This document shows, one piece after another, positions 34,710 to 43,421 of a stretch of 64,000 bases of DNA (within the stretch, counting starts at the first letter, position 1; the number at the start of each line of letters is the position of its first letter). Source of the stretch: Gemmatimonadaceae bacterium. Its GTDB lineage: Bacteria > Gemmatimonadota > Gemmatimonadetes > Gemmatimonadales > Gemmatimonadaceae. The notes below the pieces were generated by a model that made no database searches, was not told the origin of the DNA, and was given only the letters and a program-made list of their open reading frames with translations. The stretch is taken from NCBI GenBank assembly GCA_019186945.1, contig JABAQJ010000002.1:337897-401896 (forward strand), written 5' to 3'. Position numbers and translations under genes: made by a program.

Positions 34710-36506
34710 TTGCAGCTCGACCACATCCGCAACTTTTGTATCATCGCGCACATCGATCACGGCAAGTCCACGTTGGCCGATCGGCTGATCGAGGCCACCT
34801 CGACGATCGAGAAGCGCGAAATGAAGGAGCAGGTGCTGGACACACTGGACCTGGAGCGGGAGCGCGGCATCACGATCAAGCTCAACGCGGTCCGCATGAC
34901 GTATGAGGCGCCCGCCGGCGGCGTCTTCGAGCTGAACCTGATCGACACACCGGGACACGTCGACTTCACCTATGAGGTGTCGCGTTCGCTCGCTGCCTGT
35001 GAAGGGGCGATCCTGGTGGTGGACGCGTCGCAGGGAATCCAGGCGCAGACGCTGTCCAACCTGTTTCTTGCGCTCGATGCGGGACTCGACATCATCCCCG
35101 TACTCAACAAGATCGATCTGCCGGGTGCAGAGCCCGACCGGCGCAAGAAAGAAGTGCACGACCTGATCGGGGCCAACGAAGAGGACATACTGCTGGTCAG
35201 CGCCAAGGAGGGCGTCGGCATCCCGGCGCTGCTGGACGCGATCGTCGCGCGCGTGCGCCCTCCGGTGGGCAAGCCGGATGCGCCGCTTCGGGCGCTGATC
35301 TTCGATTCGTACTACGACCGGTATCGGGGCGCCATCCCCAGCATTCGGGTGGTCGACGGTTCCATTCGCCCTGGTATGGAGATCACGTTCGGTGCCAACG
35401 CCGGTCAGTACGAGGTGGCGGAGGTCGGATATCTCCAGTTGCGACAGGTCAAGGCCGCAGAGCTGTCGGCGGGCGAGGTCGGTTACGTGGTGGCCAACGT
35501 TCGCTCCGTGAAGGAGACGCGGGCCGGCGACACGATTTTCGATGCCAGTCATCCTGCCGGAGAGGCGTTGCCCGGCTACAAGGAGGTCCACTCGATGGTG
35601 TTCGCGGGCATATATCCCACGGACACCACCCAGTACGAGAACCTGCGCGACGCGCTGTCCAAGTTGCAGCTGAACGACGCGTCCCTCCGATACGAGCCGG
35701 AGACCTCGGTCGCGCTGGGCTTCGGCTTCCGTTGCGGATTTCTCGGTCTGCTTCACATGGAGATCGTGCAGGAGCGCCTGGAGCGTGAGTTCAACCTGGA
35801 CCTGGTAACGACGGTGCCGAACGTGGAGTACCGCGTCTACTATCCGGACGGTACCATGGGCCTGATAGAGAATCCCTCCCGCATGCCGTCCGCCGGCACG
35901 CTCGATCGGATCGAGGAGCCGTTCGTCAAGGCCCGGATCGTATCGCCCGTCGACTATATCGGCCCGATCATGACGTTAGGCACCGAAAGGCGCGGCGTCT
36001 ACCACGGCATGCGGTACCTGGATACCACTCGCGTCGAATTCGACTGGGAGTTCCCGCTCGCGGAGATCGTCCTCGACTTCTACGACCGACTGAAAACGAT
36101 CTCGCGCGGGTATGCGAGCCTGGACTACGAACTGGGCGACTACCGCGCCAGTGAACTGGTGCGGCTGGACATGCTGATCAATGGCGATCCCATCGACGCG
36201 TTCAGCGTGATCATCCACCGGGACAAGGCATACGAGTGGGGGCGCAAGATCGCCGACAAGCTCAAGGAACTGATTCCGCGGCAGCTGTTCGAGGTGGCGA
36301 TCCAGGCAACGATCGGAAACAAGGTGATTGCACGAACCACGGTGAAGCCGCTGCGCAAGGACGTCCTCGCCAAGTGCTACGGCGGCGACATCACCAGGAA
36401 ACGCAAGCTCCTCGAAAAGCAGAAAGAGGGAAAGCGGCGGATGAAGCAGGTCGGAGCGGTCGAGATCCCCCAGGAGGCGTTCCTGGCCGTCCTGCAAGTC
36501 GATTAG
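34710..36506 (+). CDS. lepA: Elongation factor 4 (LepA)
   Basis: This 598-aa translational GTPase back-translocates or remodels ribosomes and supports initiation and stress tolerance. The G domain reads [18 protein letters not shown] (G1), [21 protein letters not shown] (G3) and NKIDLPGA (G4). The LepA-specific C-terminal domain ends [26 protein letters not shown]. Domains and length (about 600 aa) are canonical. The start is a TTG at 34710: homologues begin only a few residues before [16 protein letters not shown] and no in-frame ATG or GTG lies nearby. The next gene follows 17 bases after the stop. Confidence 0.95.
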   Translation: MQLDHIRNFCIIAHIDHGKSTLADRLIEATSTIEKREMKEQVLDTLDLERERGITIKLNAVRMTYEAPAGGVFELNLIDTPGHVDFTYEVSRSLAACEGAILVVDASQGIQAQTLSNLFLALDAGLDIIPVLNKIDLPGAEPDRRKKEVHDLIGANEEDILLVSAKEGVGIPALLDAIVARVRPPVGKPDAPLRALIFDSYYDRYRGAIPSIRVVDGSIRPGMEITFGANAGQYEVAEVGYLQLRQVKAAELSAGEVGYVVANVRSVKETRAGDTIFDASHPAGEALPGYKEVHSMVFAGIYPTDTTQYENLRDALSKLQLNDASLRYEPETSVALGFGFRCGFLGLLHMEIVQERLEREFNLDLVTTVPNVEYRVYYPDGTMGLIENPSRMPSAGTLDRIEEPFVKARIVSPVDYIGPIMTLGTERRGVYHGMRYLDTTRVEFDWEFPLAEIVLDFYDRLKTISRGYASLDYELGDYRASELVRLDMLINGDPIDAFSVIIHRDKAYEWGRKIADKLKELIPRQLFEVAIQATIGNKVIARTTVKPLRKDVLAKCYGGDITRKRKLLEKQKEGKRRMKQVGAVEIPQEAFLAVLQVD

Positions 36507-36523
36507 CCGGATCGTCCGCTGTC

Positions 36524-37549
36524 ATGGCGCACCTGTCGCTGGTGGTTCAGACGTCTTTTCTTGGCGATGTGGTGCTGGCTACCCCCTTGCTGGCGCAGCT
36601 GGCGACCGATGGTCCTGTGGATGTGGTGACGACGCCCGCGGCAGCCGGCCTGCTTGCGAACCATCCAGCCGTGCGGCGGGTGATCGTGTACGACAAGCGA
36701 GGGACGCACTCCGGTGTTGGTGGCCTTGCCGAGCTTTCGCGCGCGATCCGCGCGCCCGATCGGTCTGCTATCGCCTACTGTGCTCAGGGTTCGCTCCGAA
36801 CCGCAGCCCTCGCGTTGGCAGCCGGCTACCGCACGCGCATCGGCTTCGACCGCTCGGCCGGCCGGTGGTTGTATACTTCCCGCGTTGCGTATCGACGAGA
36901 GCAGCACCATGTGGAGCGGCTTTGGCGCCTGGCAGCCGGCAGTGGCGCCGTGGCTGACCCGGCGGCGTTGCTCCCGCGACTCTATCCGGGAGACGATGAC
37001 CGCGCGCGCGTCAGCGAGTTGCTCGTCAGAGAGGCGTCGCCCGGCGGCGAGCCGCTGATCGCGCTGGCCCCGGGAAGTGTCTGGGCGACGAAGCGCTGGC
37101 CGTACTATCTGGACCTCGCTCGACGCCTGACTTCTGCCGGACAGTTGGTGGTAGTCGGGGGCGCCGCAGACCGCGACATCGCGCGCGCCATCGTGGACGC
37201 AACGTTCGGCGCGGCCATCGATGCGACCGGGTGCTTGTCGTTGCTGCAGTCGGCCGAACTCATTGGCCGGTGCGCGCTGCTGATCACCAACGATTCAGCG
37301 CCGCAGCACTTGGCCAGCGCCATGCGCACGCCAACTGTCGCGATCTTCGGCTCCACCGTTCCTGCGCTCGGGTTCGGGCCGCTGGCGCCGCAATCAGCAA
37401 TCGTCGAGCATTTGGGGCTGGACTGCCGCCCGTGCAACGCCCATGGGCCGGTGCAGTGCCCACTTGGGCATTGGCGCTGCATGCGCGACCTCGACGCCGA
37501 TCGGGTTGCACAAGTGGCAATGCGATTGGCGAATGCCAGGGAGCGTTGA
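36524..37549 (+). CDS. Glycosyltransferase family 9 (lipopolysaccharide heptosyltransferase-like)
   Basis: The 341-aa product fits the ADP-heptose:LPS heptosyltransferase family (GT9, GT-B fold), which adds heptose to the lipid A-core at the inner membrane. It opens with VVQTSFLGDVVLATPLLAQL, the 'vk.s.lGDvv.a.P.l..l' entry of the family. It later has IALAPGSVWATKRWPYY (usual APGs.w..KrWp...) and LLITNDSAPQHLASAMRTPTVAIFGST. A Cys-rich loop near the C-terminus (LDCRPCNAHGPVQCPLGHWRCM) resembles WaaF/WaaC-type proteins. It lies 17 bases after lepA. It supports an LPS-bearing outer membrane. I cannot say which heptose position it uses, so I give no gene symbol. Confidence 0.8.
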   Translation: MAHLSLVVQTSFLGDVVLATPLLAQLATDGPVDVVTTPAAAGLLANHPAVRRVIVYDKRGTHSGVGGLAELSRAIRAPDRSAIAYCAQGSLRTAALALAAGYRTRIGFDRSAGRWLYTSRVAYRREQHHVERLWRLAAGSGAVADPAALLPRLYPGDDDRARVSELLVREASPGGEPLIALAPGSVWATKRWPYYLDLARRLTSAGQLVVVGGAADRDIARAIVDATFGAAIDATGCLSLLQSAELIGRCALLITNDSAPQHLASAMRTPTVAIFGSTVPALGFGPLAPQSAIVEHLGLDCRPCNAHGPVQCPLGHWRCMRDLDADRVAQVAMRLANARER

Positions 37550-37594
37550 CGCGTATTCCGCGTTCCGTGCGCGGCTGTTTTCTTTCCCATCGCC

Positions 37595-38362
37595 ATGGAC
37601 GTCATAGGAACAGCGCTTGCGTTGGCGGTCGGCATTGTCCTGGGTTTGCTGGGCGGTGGCGGATCGATCCTGGCGCTGCCGATCTTCCTGTACGCATTTC
37701 ATGTCGATACCAAGCCGGCAATCGCGATGAGCCTTGCTGTCGTGGGCATGAGCGCGTTCATCGGGTTCCTGACGCACTGGCGGCAGGGGACGGTGCGGCT
37801 CCGCGTCGCGATACCGTTTGGCGCGTTTGCGATGGTCTCTGCATTCGTGACCGCGCGATTGACGCACCACGTGTCGGCGGCCGTGCAGCTCGCACTGTTC
37901 ACAGCCTTCGCGTTCACGGCCGCGATCTTCATGTTTCGGGACTCGCTCAGGGACGACTCCGCGACCGGTGCACCTAACGATGTCGAGGCGATCCGATTCA
38001 CCCCGGTGCTGGGGGTTCAGGCGCTCGGCGTGGGTACGCTCACGTCGCTCATCGGGGCTGGCGGCGGTTTCGTGATCGTTCCCGCCCTGGTGCTCCTTGC
38101 CGGCGTTCCGGTGAGGCCGGCAGTGGGGAGTTCGCTGCTGATCATCGCGATGAACGCGTTGAGCGGCCTCCTCGGCTACATCGGCCAGGTGCCGATCGAC
38201 TGGCCGCTGGTCGGGTCGTTCACGGGCTTGGCGGCAGTGGGCGCGGTACTGGGCACCCGATTCAACCGCCTGGTTCCCCAGCGCCGCATAAAGCAGGGAT
38301 TCGCGCTGCTCATCGTCGTCCTCGGAAGCTATCTTGTGGCACGCAGACTGGCTGCGTTGTAG
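37595..38362 (+). CDS. TauE/SafE-family membrane permease
   Basis: The 255-aa protein is almost entirely hydrophobic, with about eight predicted helices. It carries the paired glycine motifs of TauE/SafE permeases: GIVLGLLGGGGSILALPI near the N-terminus and GTLTSLIGAGGGFVIVPALV in the second half. The family exports or imports small sulfur- or carbon-containing anions such as sulfite, sulfoacetate and taurine products. Nothing in the neighbourhood fixes the substrate. The gene follows the glycosyltransferase by 45 bases and may share its transcript. The loop near residue 128 (GAPND) contains a CCTAACG motif. Confidence 0.85.
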   Translation: MDVIGTALALAVGIVLGLLGGGGSILALPIFLYAFHVDTKPAIAMSLAVVGMSAFIGFLTHWRQGTVRLRVAIPFGAFAMVSAFVTARLTHHVSAAVQLALFTAFAFTAAIFMFRDSLRDDSATGAPNDVEAIRFTPVLGVQALGVGTLTSLIGAGGGFVIVPALVLLAGVPVRPAVGSSLLIIAMNALSGLLGYIGQVPIDWPLVGSFTGLAAVGAVLGTRFNRLVPQRRIKQGFALLIVVLGSYLVARRLAAL

Positions 38363-38415
38363 CCGCCGACGATAACCGTCATCTGCAACTCCTCCTTCCC
38401 CCCTCCCTCGCTCCG

Positions 38416-39417
38416 ATGTCCACCACAGTTCGCACCCGTTACATCGTTGGCGTCGATTTGGGCGGTACCAACATCGTAGCAGCGGCTCTGCCCGAGGATG
38501 GGAGCCGGACGTATGCCGTACGCACCGAGTTGACGCTGGCATCGCAGGGTGCCGATGCGGTGGTTGACCGGATGGTGGGCATGATCGAGAGCGTGATCGC
38601 GGACACGATGACTGTCACGGGGGCCGAGCGTGGCGATTTCGCCGGCGTCGGCGTGGGAGCGCCGGGGCCGCTGGATCGCGATCGCGGGATCGTGATCACG
38701 ACGCCGAACCTAGGCTGGACAAATTTCCCGCTGCGGGACGTGATTGCCTCCCGGGTGGGGTTGCACGCCACGATCGACAACGACGCGAACTGCGCCACGC
38801 TGGGCGAGTGGTGGCTGGGCGCGGCGGCGGGCGGACGCAACGTGGTCGGCATGACGATCGGCACGGGTATCGGCGGAGGTTTGATCCTCGATGGGCAGTT
38901 GTACCACGGTTCGGCCGACGTCGCTGGCGAAATCGGACACACCACGATCGACATCACCGGCCGGCGCTGCAAGTGCGGCAACTACGGATGCCTGGAGGCC
39001 TATGCGTCGGGGCCGTCGATCGCCGAGCGGGCGCGAGAGGCGTTAGGCGGCGATGCGGACTCGGTGCTCCACACCATGGTGGGTGGCGATCTGGATCGAC
39101 TGACGGCGGCTATCGTTTACGAAGGCGCGCATCGTGGTGACGAGTTGAGTCTCGAGGTCGTGCGGGAGACAGCCCGATTCCTGGGCGCGGGCATCGCCAA
39201 TCTGCTCAACATCTTCAACCCGGACGTCGTGGTGATCGCCGGCGGCGTTACCCAGGCCGGCGACAAGCTGTTCGATCCTCTGCGCAAGGAGGTGCGCAAG
39301 CGCGCGTTCCGGCCCGCGGTCGAAGCGTGTCGTATCGTGCCGGGATCGTTGCCGGGGACGGCCGGCGTCGTGGGAGCGGTGGCGACATTCAGGCAACAGG
39401 TGCCTGGCGTTTCCTGA
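38416..39417 (+). CDS. ROK-family sugar kinase (glucokinase-like)
   Basis: The 333-aa product is a ROK kinase that should phosphorylate glucose or a related hexose. It shows the ATP loop GVDLGGTNI (about 12-20), GAPGPLD, the catalytic DNDANCATLGEWW (Asp of DNDA), GTGIGGGLI and GEIGHTTID. It also has the zinc motif CKCGNYGCLE (CxCGxxGCxE), in which three Cys and a His bind zinc, and VIAGGVTQAG. There is no N-terminal helix-turn-helix, so it is an enzyme and not a ROK repressor. It heads a run of six closely spaced genes to 43289. Sugar preference cannot be read from the sequence; ROK glucokinases are the nearest functional class. Confidence 0.88.
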   Translation: MSTTVRTRYIVGVDLGGTNIVAAALPEDGSRTYAVRTELTLASQGADAVVDRMVGMIESVIADTMTVTGAERGDFAGVGVGAPGPLDRDRGIVITTPNLGWTNFPLRDVIASRVGLHATIDNDANCATLGEWWLGAAAGGRNVVGMTIGTGIGGGLILDGQLYHGSADVAGEIGHTTIDITGRRCKCGNYGCLEAYASGPSIAERAREALGGDADSVLHTMVGGDLDRLTAAIVYEGAHRGDELSLEVVRETARFLGAGIANLLNIFNPDVVVIAGGVTQAGDKLFDPLRKEVRKRAFRPAVEACRIVPGSLPGTAGVVGAVATFRQQVPGVS

Positions 39418-39431
39418 ACGAGGCAGCACGG

Positions 39432-40400
39432 GTGAGGCGCGTTGGCGTGCTGGGATCGTTTGTCTGGGACGTGATCCACGGACGCGATGTCCGATCGGCA
39501 CCGGTGGAGGAGTGGGGTGGAATTACCTACGCGCTCGCCGGTTTCGACGCCGCGCTGCCGGCGGACTGGGCGATAGTGCCGATCGCGAAGGTCGGCCGTG
39601 ATCTGGCCCCCCGGGCGCGGCAGTTCCTCGGCAGTCTGAAGCGGCTGGCTCCCGGTGCCGGGGCGATCGAAGTCGACGCGCGAACCAACCGCGTACAGCT
39701 TCGCTACGTCAACGCCGAGCGCCGAACGGAAGTGCTTTCCGGTGGCGTTCCGCCGTGGACGTTTGCGGCACTGCAGCCGCTGTTGAGGGATCTGGACGCC
39801 CTGTACCTGAACCTGATCAGCGGGTTCGAGCTGGACTTGGCCACCGCGCAGGACGTGCGCCGCGCTTTTCATGGTCCGATTTACCTGGACCTGCATTCGT
39901 TGATGCTGGCACTGCAGCCGGATGGTCTGCGCACGTTGCAGCCGCTGCCCGACGCTGCCGGGTGGTGCGGCTGTGCCGACCTGTTGCAGGTGAACGAGGA
40001 CGAGATGTCGATGATGGCCAGCGATCCGCTGGCGTTGGCGGCGATCGCGATGGCGCGCGGCGTCCGGTCGCTCGTCGTGACGCTGGGCGCGCGAGGACTC
40101 GTCTACGTGAACGCCCCGTCGTTCGAACGTCTCGATCCCGGACGCGCATCCGGAATCGCGCCGGTCGGTGGCGCGATCCGCACCGCCCTCGTGCCGCCGA
40201 TGCCGCGATCTGTCAAGACCGAAGGAGACCCGACAGGGTGCGGCGACGTTCTTGGCGCGACCTATTTCTCACGGCTCCTCGCGGGTGATATGTTTGCCGA
40301 GGCGCTCCGCGTCGCTACCATTGCGGCAGCGCGGAATGTGGACTATCGGGGCGCGAGCGGGCTCGCGTCGTATCTTCGTGGAGAACTGATCACATCGTGA
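39432..40400 (+). CDS. PfkB-family carbohydrate kinase
   Basis: The 322-aa product is a PfkB/ribokinase-fold kinase. It begins VRRVGVLGSFVWDVIHG (the PfkB N-terminal strand), keeps a GGITYALAGFDAALP block, and has LLQVNEDEMSMM (substrate/ATP side). It ends with the signature GDPTGCGDVLGATYF, where the last Asp of GCGD is the catalytic base. Substrates in the family range from sugars to nucleosides. The GTG at 39432 was chosen because it follows the ROK stop by 14 bases and puts the domain start correctly; an earlier start at 39327 overlaps the ROK gene. The stop overlaps the next GTG (GTGA at 40397-40400), so translation is coupled. A sugar kinase coupled to the next regulatory gene is unusual. 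Confidence 0.82.
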   Translation: MRRVGVLGSFVWDVIHGRDVRSAPVEEWGGITYALAGFDAALPADWAIVPIAKVGRDLAPRARQFLGSLKRLAPGAGAIEVDARTNRVQLRYVNAERRTEVLSGGVPPWTFAALQPLLRDLDALYLNLISGFELDLATAQDVRRAFHGPIYLDLHSLMLALQPDGLRTLQPLPDAAGWCGCADLLQVNEDEMSMMASDPLALAAIAMARGVRSLVVTLGARGLVYVNAPSFERLDPGRASGIAPVGGAIRTALVPPMPRSVKTEGDPTGCGDVLGATYFSRLLAGDMFAEALRVATIAAARNVDYRGASGLASYLRGELITS

Positions 40401-41287
40401 CTACCGTCATCACCGTTCCGCCTTCACTCGATGACGAGACGTTTGAACAGGTGTTCGACCAGCTTGCCCCGGTCCCGGCCGACGAGAAGGTTTTGATCGA
40501 CGCGCGCCATACTCGATGGTCCTCGCCATTCGGGCTGACAGCGCTGCTGACCGTCGGACAGTCGCGGGAGGTCCGCGCCGACTTCACCGGACCGGAGGCA
40601 GAGGACACGGCCAGCTACTGGCAGCGCGCGGGCTTCTATCGGCACGCGGAAGAATTGTTTGAGCTGCACGGCCACGTACCTCGCGCCCGGAACCTCAGCG
40701 GCGAGTCCAACGTTCTGCTCGAAATCACGCCCGTCGAAAAGAGCGACGACGTTCATGGCGTCGTCGAACGCATTCAGACGAAGGCGCAGGTCATCCTCGT
40801 CAATGAGTTGAACCTGGACGCGCAGACCACGATGCGCTTTGCCATGACGCTGTCCGAGGCTTGCCAGAACATCGTCGAACATGCCGAGGCGCGCGGGTGG
40901 GTGGCGGTGCAGACCTATACCTGGCGCCAGCGGCTGGGTCGCCGTGTGGTCGTCATCGCCGTTTGCGACGCAGGCATCGGCTTCCGTCGATCGCTGGAAA
41001 TGGCCCAGGGACGGAAGCGGATCGATCGCTGGGATGACGGAGTAGCTCTCGAGGACGCCGTCGTCCGCGGAGTCAGCCGCTTTCATGACCCAGGCCGTGG
41101 CCAGGGACTCGCCGGTGTCCAGCGTTTCGTGGCAAAATGGGACGGCAAGCTGTCGATCCGCAGCGGTACTGCGCGCATCGCCATCGTGCCACCGTGGGAT
41201 ACGGACACCCCACTCCTCAGGCACCTCCCGCCATTCCCGGGCGCGCAGTTGCAGATCACTATTCCGGAGCGAGTAGTTTCACGGTGA
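40397..41287 (+). CDS. STAS-like plus HATPase (anti-sigma-factor-kinase-type) protein
   Basis: The 296-aa cytoplasmic protein joins two regulatory folds. Residues 1-110 look like a STAS-type domain (KVLIDARHTRWSSPFGLTALLTV). Residues 115-265 form a GHKL ATPase domain with N box EACQNIVEHA (154-163), G1 CDAGIGF (190-196) and G2 GRGQGL (233-238). These are the marks of RsbW/SpoIIAB-like kinases and other HATPase regulators, which bind and often phosphorylate STAS partners. The GTG start overlaps the PfkB stop and its own stop overlaps the next GTG (41284-41287), where a STAS-like gene begins. I infer a partner-switching module tied to carbohydrate kinases; sigma-factor control is not shown. Confidence 0.78.
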   Translation: MTTVITVPPSLDDETFEQVFDQLAPVPADEKVLIDARHTRWSSPFGLTALLTVGQSREVRADFTGPEAEDTASYWQRAGFYRHAEELFELHGHVPRARNLSGESNVLLEITPVEKSDDVHGVVERIQTKAQVILVNELNLDAQTTMRFAMTLSEACQNIVEHAEARGWVAVQTYTWRQRLGRRVVVIAVCDAGIGFRRSLEMAQGRKRIDRWDDGVALEDAVVRGVSRFHDPGRGQGLAGVQRFVAKWDGKLSIRSGTARIAIVPPWDTDTPLLRHLPPFPGAQLQITIPERVVSR

Positions 41288-41838
41288 AACACTTTATTGA
41301 TGTCAGTGTGGTTCTTCGCCAGACCGGTTCTGGCCAGTATTCGAACCTGGTCACGCGATCGACTGGCGCCGCCGTGCGGCAGGAGATCGAGCTGGCGGTG
41401 GCTGCGCTGCCCGAACGCACCCTGACGATTATCGATTTTTCGTCGGTGGGAATGATGGACTTCTCGTGCGCCGACGAAGTGGTGGGCAAACTCCTCAACG
41501 ATATCCGGCGCGGCCCCGAACCGCGCGAAGTGTACATCGCAGTGAGCGGCGTGGGAGATTCGCACCTCGAGGCGATCGAGACTGTGCTCGAATGCTACGG
41601 GCTCGCGGTCGTCGTGGAGGACGCACACGGCCCCTGGCGTGTCGTCGGTCCGCTCGACGACGATTCGCGCCGTGCCTGCAATGCCGTCAACCGGCGCGGA
41701 CGGGCATGCGCCGCGGACATCGCTCCCGAACTGGGGGAATCGGCCGACCTCACGGACCGCACGCTCAATACGCTCTGGGAACGCCGACTCGTTATGCGCG
41801 ACGCGAACGGCTATTTGGCGTTGCAGATGGCGCTGTGA
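41284..41838 (+). CDS. STAS-like regulatory protein with winged-helix-like C-terminus
   Basis: The 184-aa product begins VKHFIDVSVVLRQTGSGQY and has a STAS/DUF4325-like core (about 30-110: LTIIDFSSVGMMDFSCADEVVGKLLNDI, then VYIAVSGV). The C-terminal 65 residues (ADLTDRTLNTLWERRLVMRDANGYLAL) read like a small winged-helix wing. STAS proteins bind HATPase kinases and are switched by phosphorylation of a Ser or Thr; here Ser residues occur in DFSSVG and DFSCAD. It is translationally coupled to the HATPase gene (GTGA) and to the small gene that follows (GTGA at 41835-41838). The likely role is target or antagonist of the HATPase protein. DNA binding is a guess from the C-terminal pattern. Confidence 0.65.
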   Translation: MKHFIDVSVVLRQTGSGQYSNLVTRSTGAAVRQEIELAVAALPERTLTIIDFSSVGMMDFSCADEVVGKLLNDIRRGPEPREVYIAVSGVGDSHLEAIETVLECYGLAVVVEDAHGPWRVVGPLDDDSRRACNAVNRRGRACAADIAPELGESADLTDRTLNTLWERRLVMRDANGYLALQMAL

Positions 41839-42134
41839 CGCGATCTTTCAACCCGCCCCTGCAGGTGGTCGGGTTCATCGGCACGCGCGCCGGCGAACCG
41901 GACCGCGGCCCGCTGGTCCGACTCTCCACGAGCGAAGCGTCGCTCCGCATGCTCTCCCGGGGAGAAATGGTCTGGGTCTACGGCCCGCGACGTCACGACC
42001 TCGCAACGGTCGAGATCGACGACACCGTTCCCAAAGGCGGTGTCGTCGTCCGCGACATCGCCGGCATCGCCGTGTCCGAAATCGTGCGCCTGGTCAAGCC
42101 CGACCTCGATCGCCGCGGCGGCAGATTCGCCTGA
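41835..42134 (+). CDS. Small conserved-looking protein in the PfkB/STAS operon
   Basis: The 99-aa product starts at a GTG that overlaps the previous stop (GTGA). It is a compact, beta-rich, charged protein: GFIGTRAGEPDRGPLVRLS, LRMLSRGEMVWVYGPRRHDLATVEIDD, then PKGGVVVRDIAGIAVSEIVRLVKPDLDRR. No signal peptide or membrane helix is seen and I do not recognise a family. The pattern of alternating strands with VVVRDIAGIAVSE could form a small beta barrel. Its tight coupling on one side and 9-base gap to the PLP-fold gene on the other argue that it belongs to the same system. Confidence 0.65.
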   Translation: MTRSFNPPLQVVGFIGTRAGEPDRGPLVRLSTSEASLRMLSRGEMVWVYGPRRHDLATVEIDDTVPKGGVVVRDIAGIAVSEIVRLVKPDLDRRGGRFA

Positions 42135-42143
42135 GACGACCGC

Positions 42144-43289
42144 ATGCCCGACTGCGACCCAGGCTCCGTGTCTCTCGCCACGTTGCTCCTCGGGGCGGGC
42201 CGCACCAGGGACATTGCCGGAGTGCCGGCGGCACCCCCGACGGATTCAGGGAGCATCACCCGGATAGCCGGCGAGCGACCGGCTGCGTTCCAGCCCGACG
42301 CGGTCGACGTCGTCCTCCTTCACAAGCAGATCGCGGCCATCGAAGGCGCCGAGGACGCGCTCATCCTCGCTGGCGGTGCGGTGTTACCCTGTGCCCTCCT
42401 CGCGCTCCTGCGCCCCGGCGATCATCTCATTGCCAGCCGATTGGTCGGTAGCGCCGAGCGATCTCTCTTCCAGCACGAGTTCTCTCGACTCGGCATCGAC
42501 GTCACCACCGTCGATCCCCTTGCCAGTCGCGCCTGGCGCCAGGCGCTACGGAAGGAAACGCGTGCTGTGTTCGCCGCGACACCCAGCGATGTGGCTGGTC
42601 GCGTGCTGGATTTGCGACCGCTCTCGCAGCTGACGAGGGATGCCGGCCTTGCCCTGATCGTCGATAGCACGCGTGCCTCGCCGATCAATTTCCGAGCGCT
42701 CGACCTGGGTGCTGACGTCGTCGTCCACGCTGAAGCCACGTCCCTGAGCGGCTTCGACGAAGTGGCCGACGGCATCGTGGTCGGCACCGCGCCCTATATC
42801 GACGAAGTGCGCCACAAGATGATCGAGAGGAAAGCCACGCCGGATTCGTTCAGTTGCTGGCTTCTCGAACGCGGACTGCGAACGCTCGATGTACGCAGAC
42901 AGCGGCAGAACGACAACGCTGTCGCTCTTGCCCGCGTGCTCGCGAACCATCCCGACGTCCGTCGCGTTCACTACGCCGGCCTCGAATCCCACCCGGATCA
43001 CGAACTGGCCAGGGATACAATGTCGGGGTTCGGTGCCGCGCTGACCGTCGTGCTGGACGACGTAGCCGCCGCCACCCGTTTCTTGTCGCGACTCAGGATC
43101 TTCGCCGTTTCAACACGACTGGGCAGCGTTGCGTCGTTGGCATGCGAACCCCGGATCTCGCCGCACAACGACCTCACACCGTCCCAACGCAGCGAACTCG
43201 GGATCCCGGACGGCGCCGTGCGTTTGATCGCGGGAATCGAGGCTGCCAGCGATCTAATCGCCGATGTCGTGCAGGCGCTCGAACGCTGA
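42144..43289 (+). CDS. Cys/Met-metabolism PLP-fold protein lacking the catalytic lysine
   Basis: The 381-aa product aligns by eye with the trans-sulfuration family (cystathionine beta-lyase/gamma-synthase). It keeps LILAGGAVLPCALLALLRPGD, the cofactor-binding Asp in LALIVDSTRASP (usual vVDNTfaTP), LGADVVVHAEATS and the C-terminal carboxylate-binding Arg in GAVRLIAGIEA. In the active-site motif the Schiff-base Lys (usually STKY.GH) is replaced: T199 is followed by Ser200, with no Lys within 20 residues on either side. The N-terminal Tyr/Arg motif is also degraded. It therefore cannot work as a normal PLP enzyme and may be a binding or regulatory subunit. It ends the ROK-PfkB-STAS operon. Confidence 0.78.
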   Translation: MPDCDPGSVSLATLLLGAGRTRDIAGVPAAPPTDSGSITRIAGERPAAFQPDAVDVVLLHKQIAAIEGAEDALILAGGAVLPCALLALLRPGDHLIASRLVGSAERSLFQHEFSRLGIDVTTVDPLASRAWRQALRKETRAVFAATPSDVAGRVLDLRPLSQLTRDAGLALIVDSTRASPINFRALDLGADVVVHAEATSLSGFDEVADGIVVGTAPYIDEVRHKMIERKATPDSFSCWLLERGLRTLDVRRQRQNDNAVALARVLANHPDVRRVHYAGLESHPDHELARDTMSGFGAALTVVLDDVAAATRFLSRLRIFAVSTRLGSVASLACEPRISPHNDLTPSQRSELGIPDGAVRLIAGIEAASDLIADVVQALER

Positions 43290-43421
43290 ACGAGGACGCC
43301 ACGCGTGACGCCGCCGCAGGATTTCGCTTGGGGAGGCCTGCATTACCGGGCAGTTTGCAAGCCTTCGTGGATCCTGATCGTCTAGATTGTGGTACGCGTC
43401 CAGACACCGGACCCTCGACTC

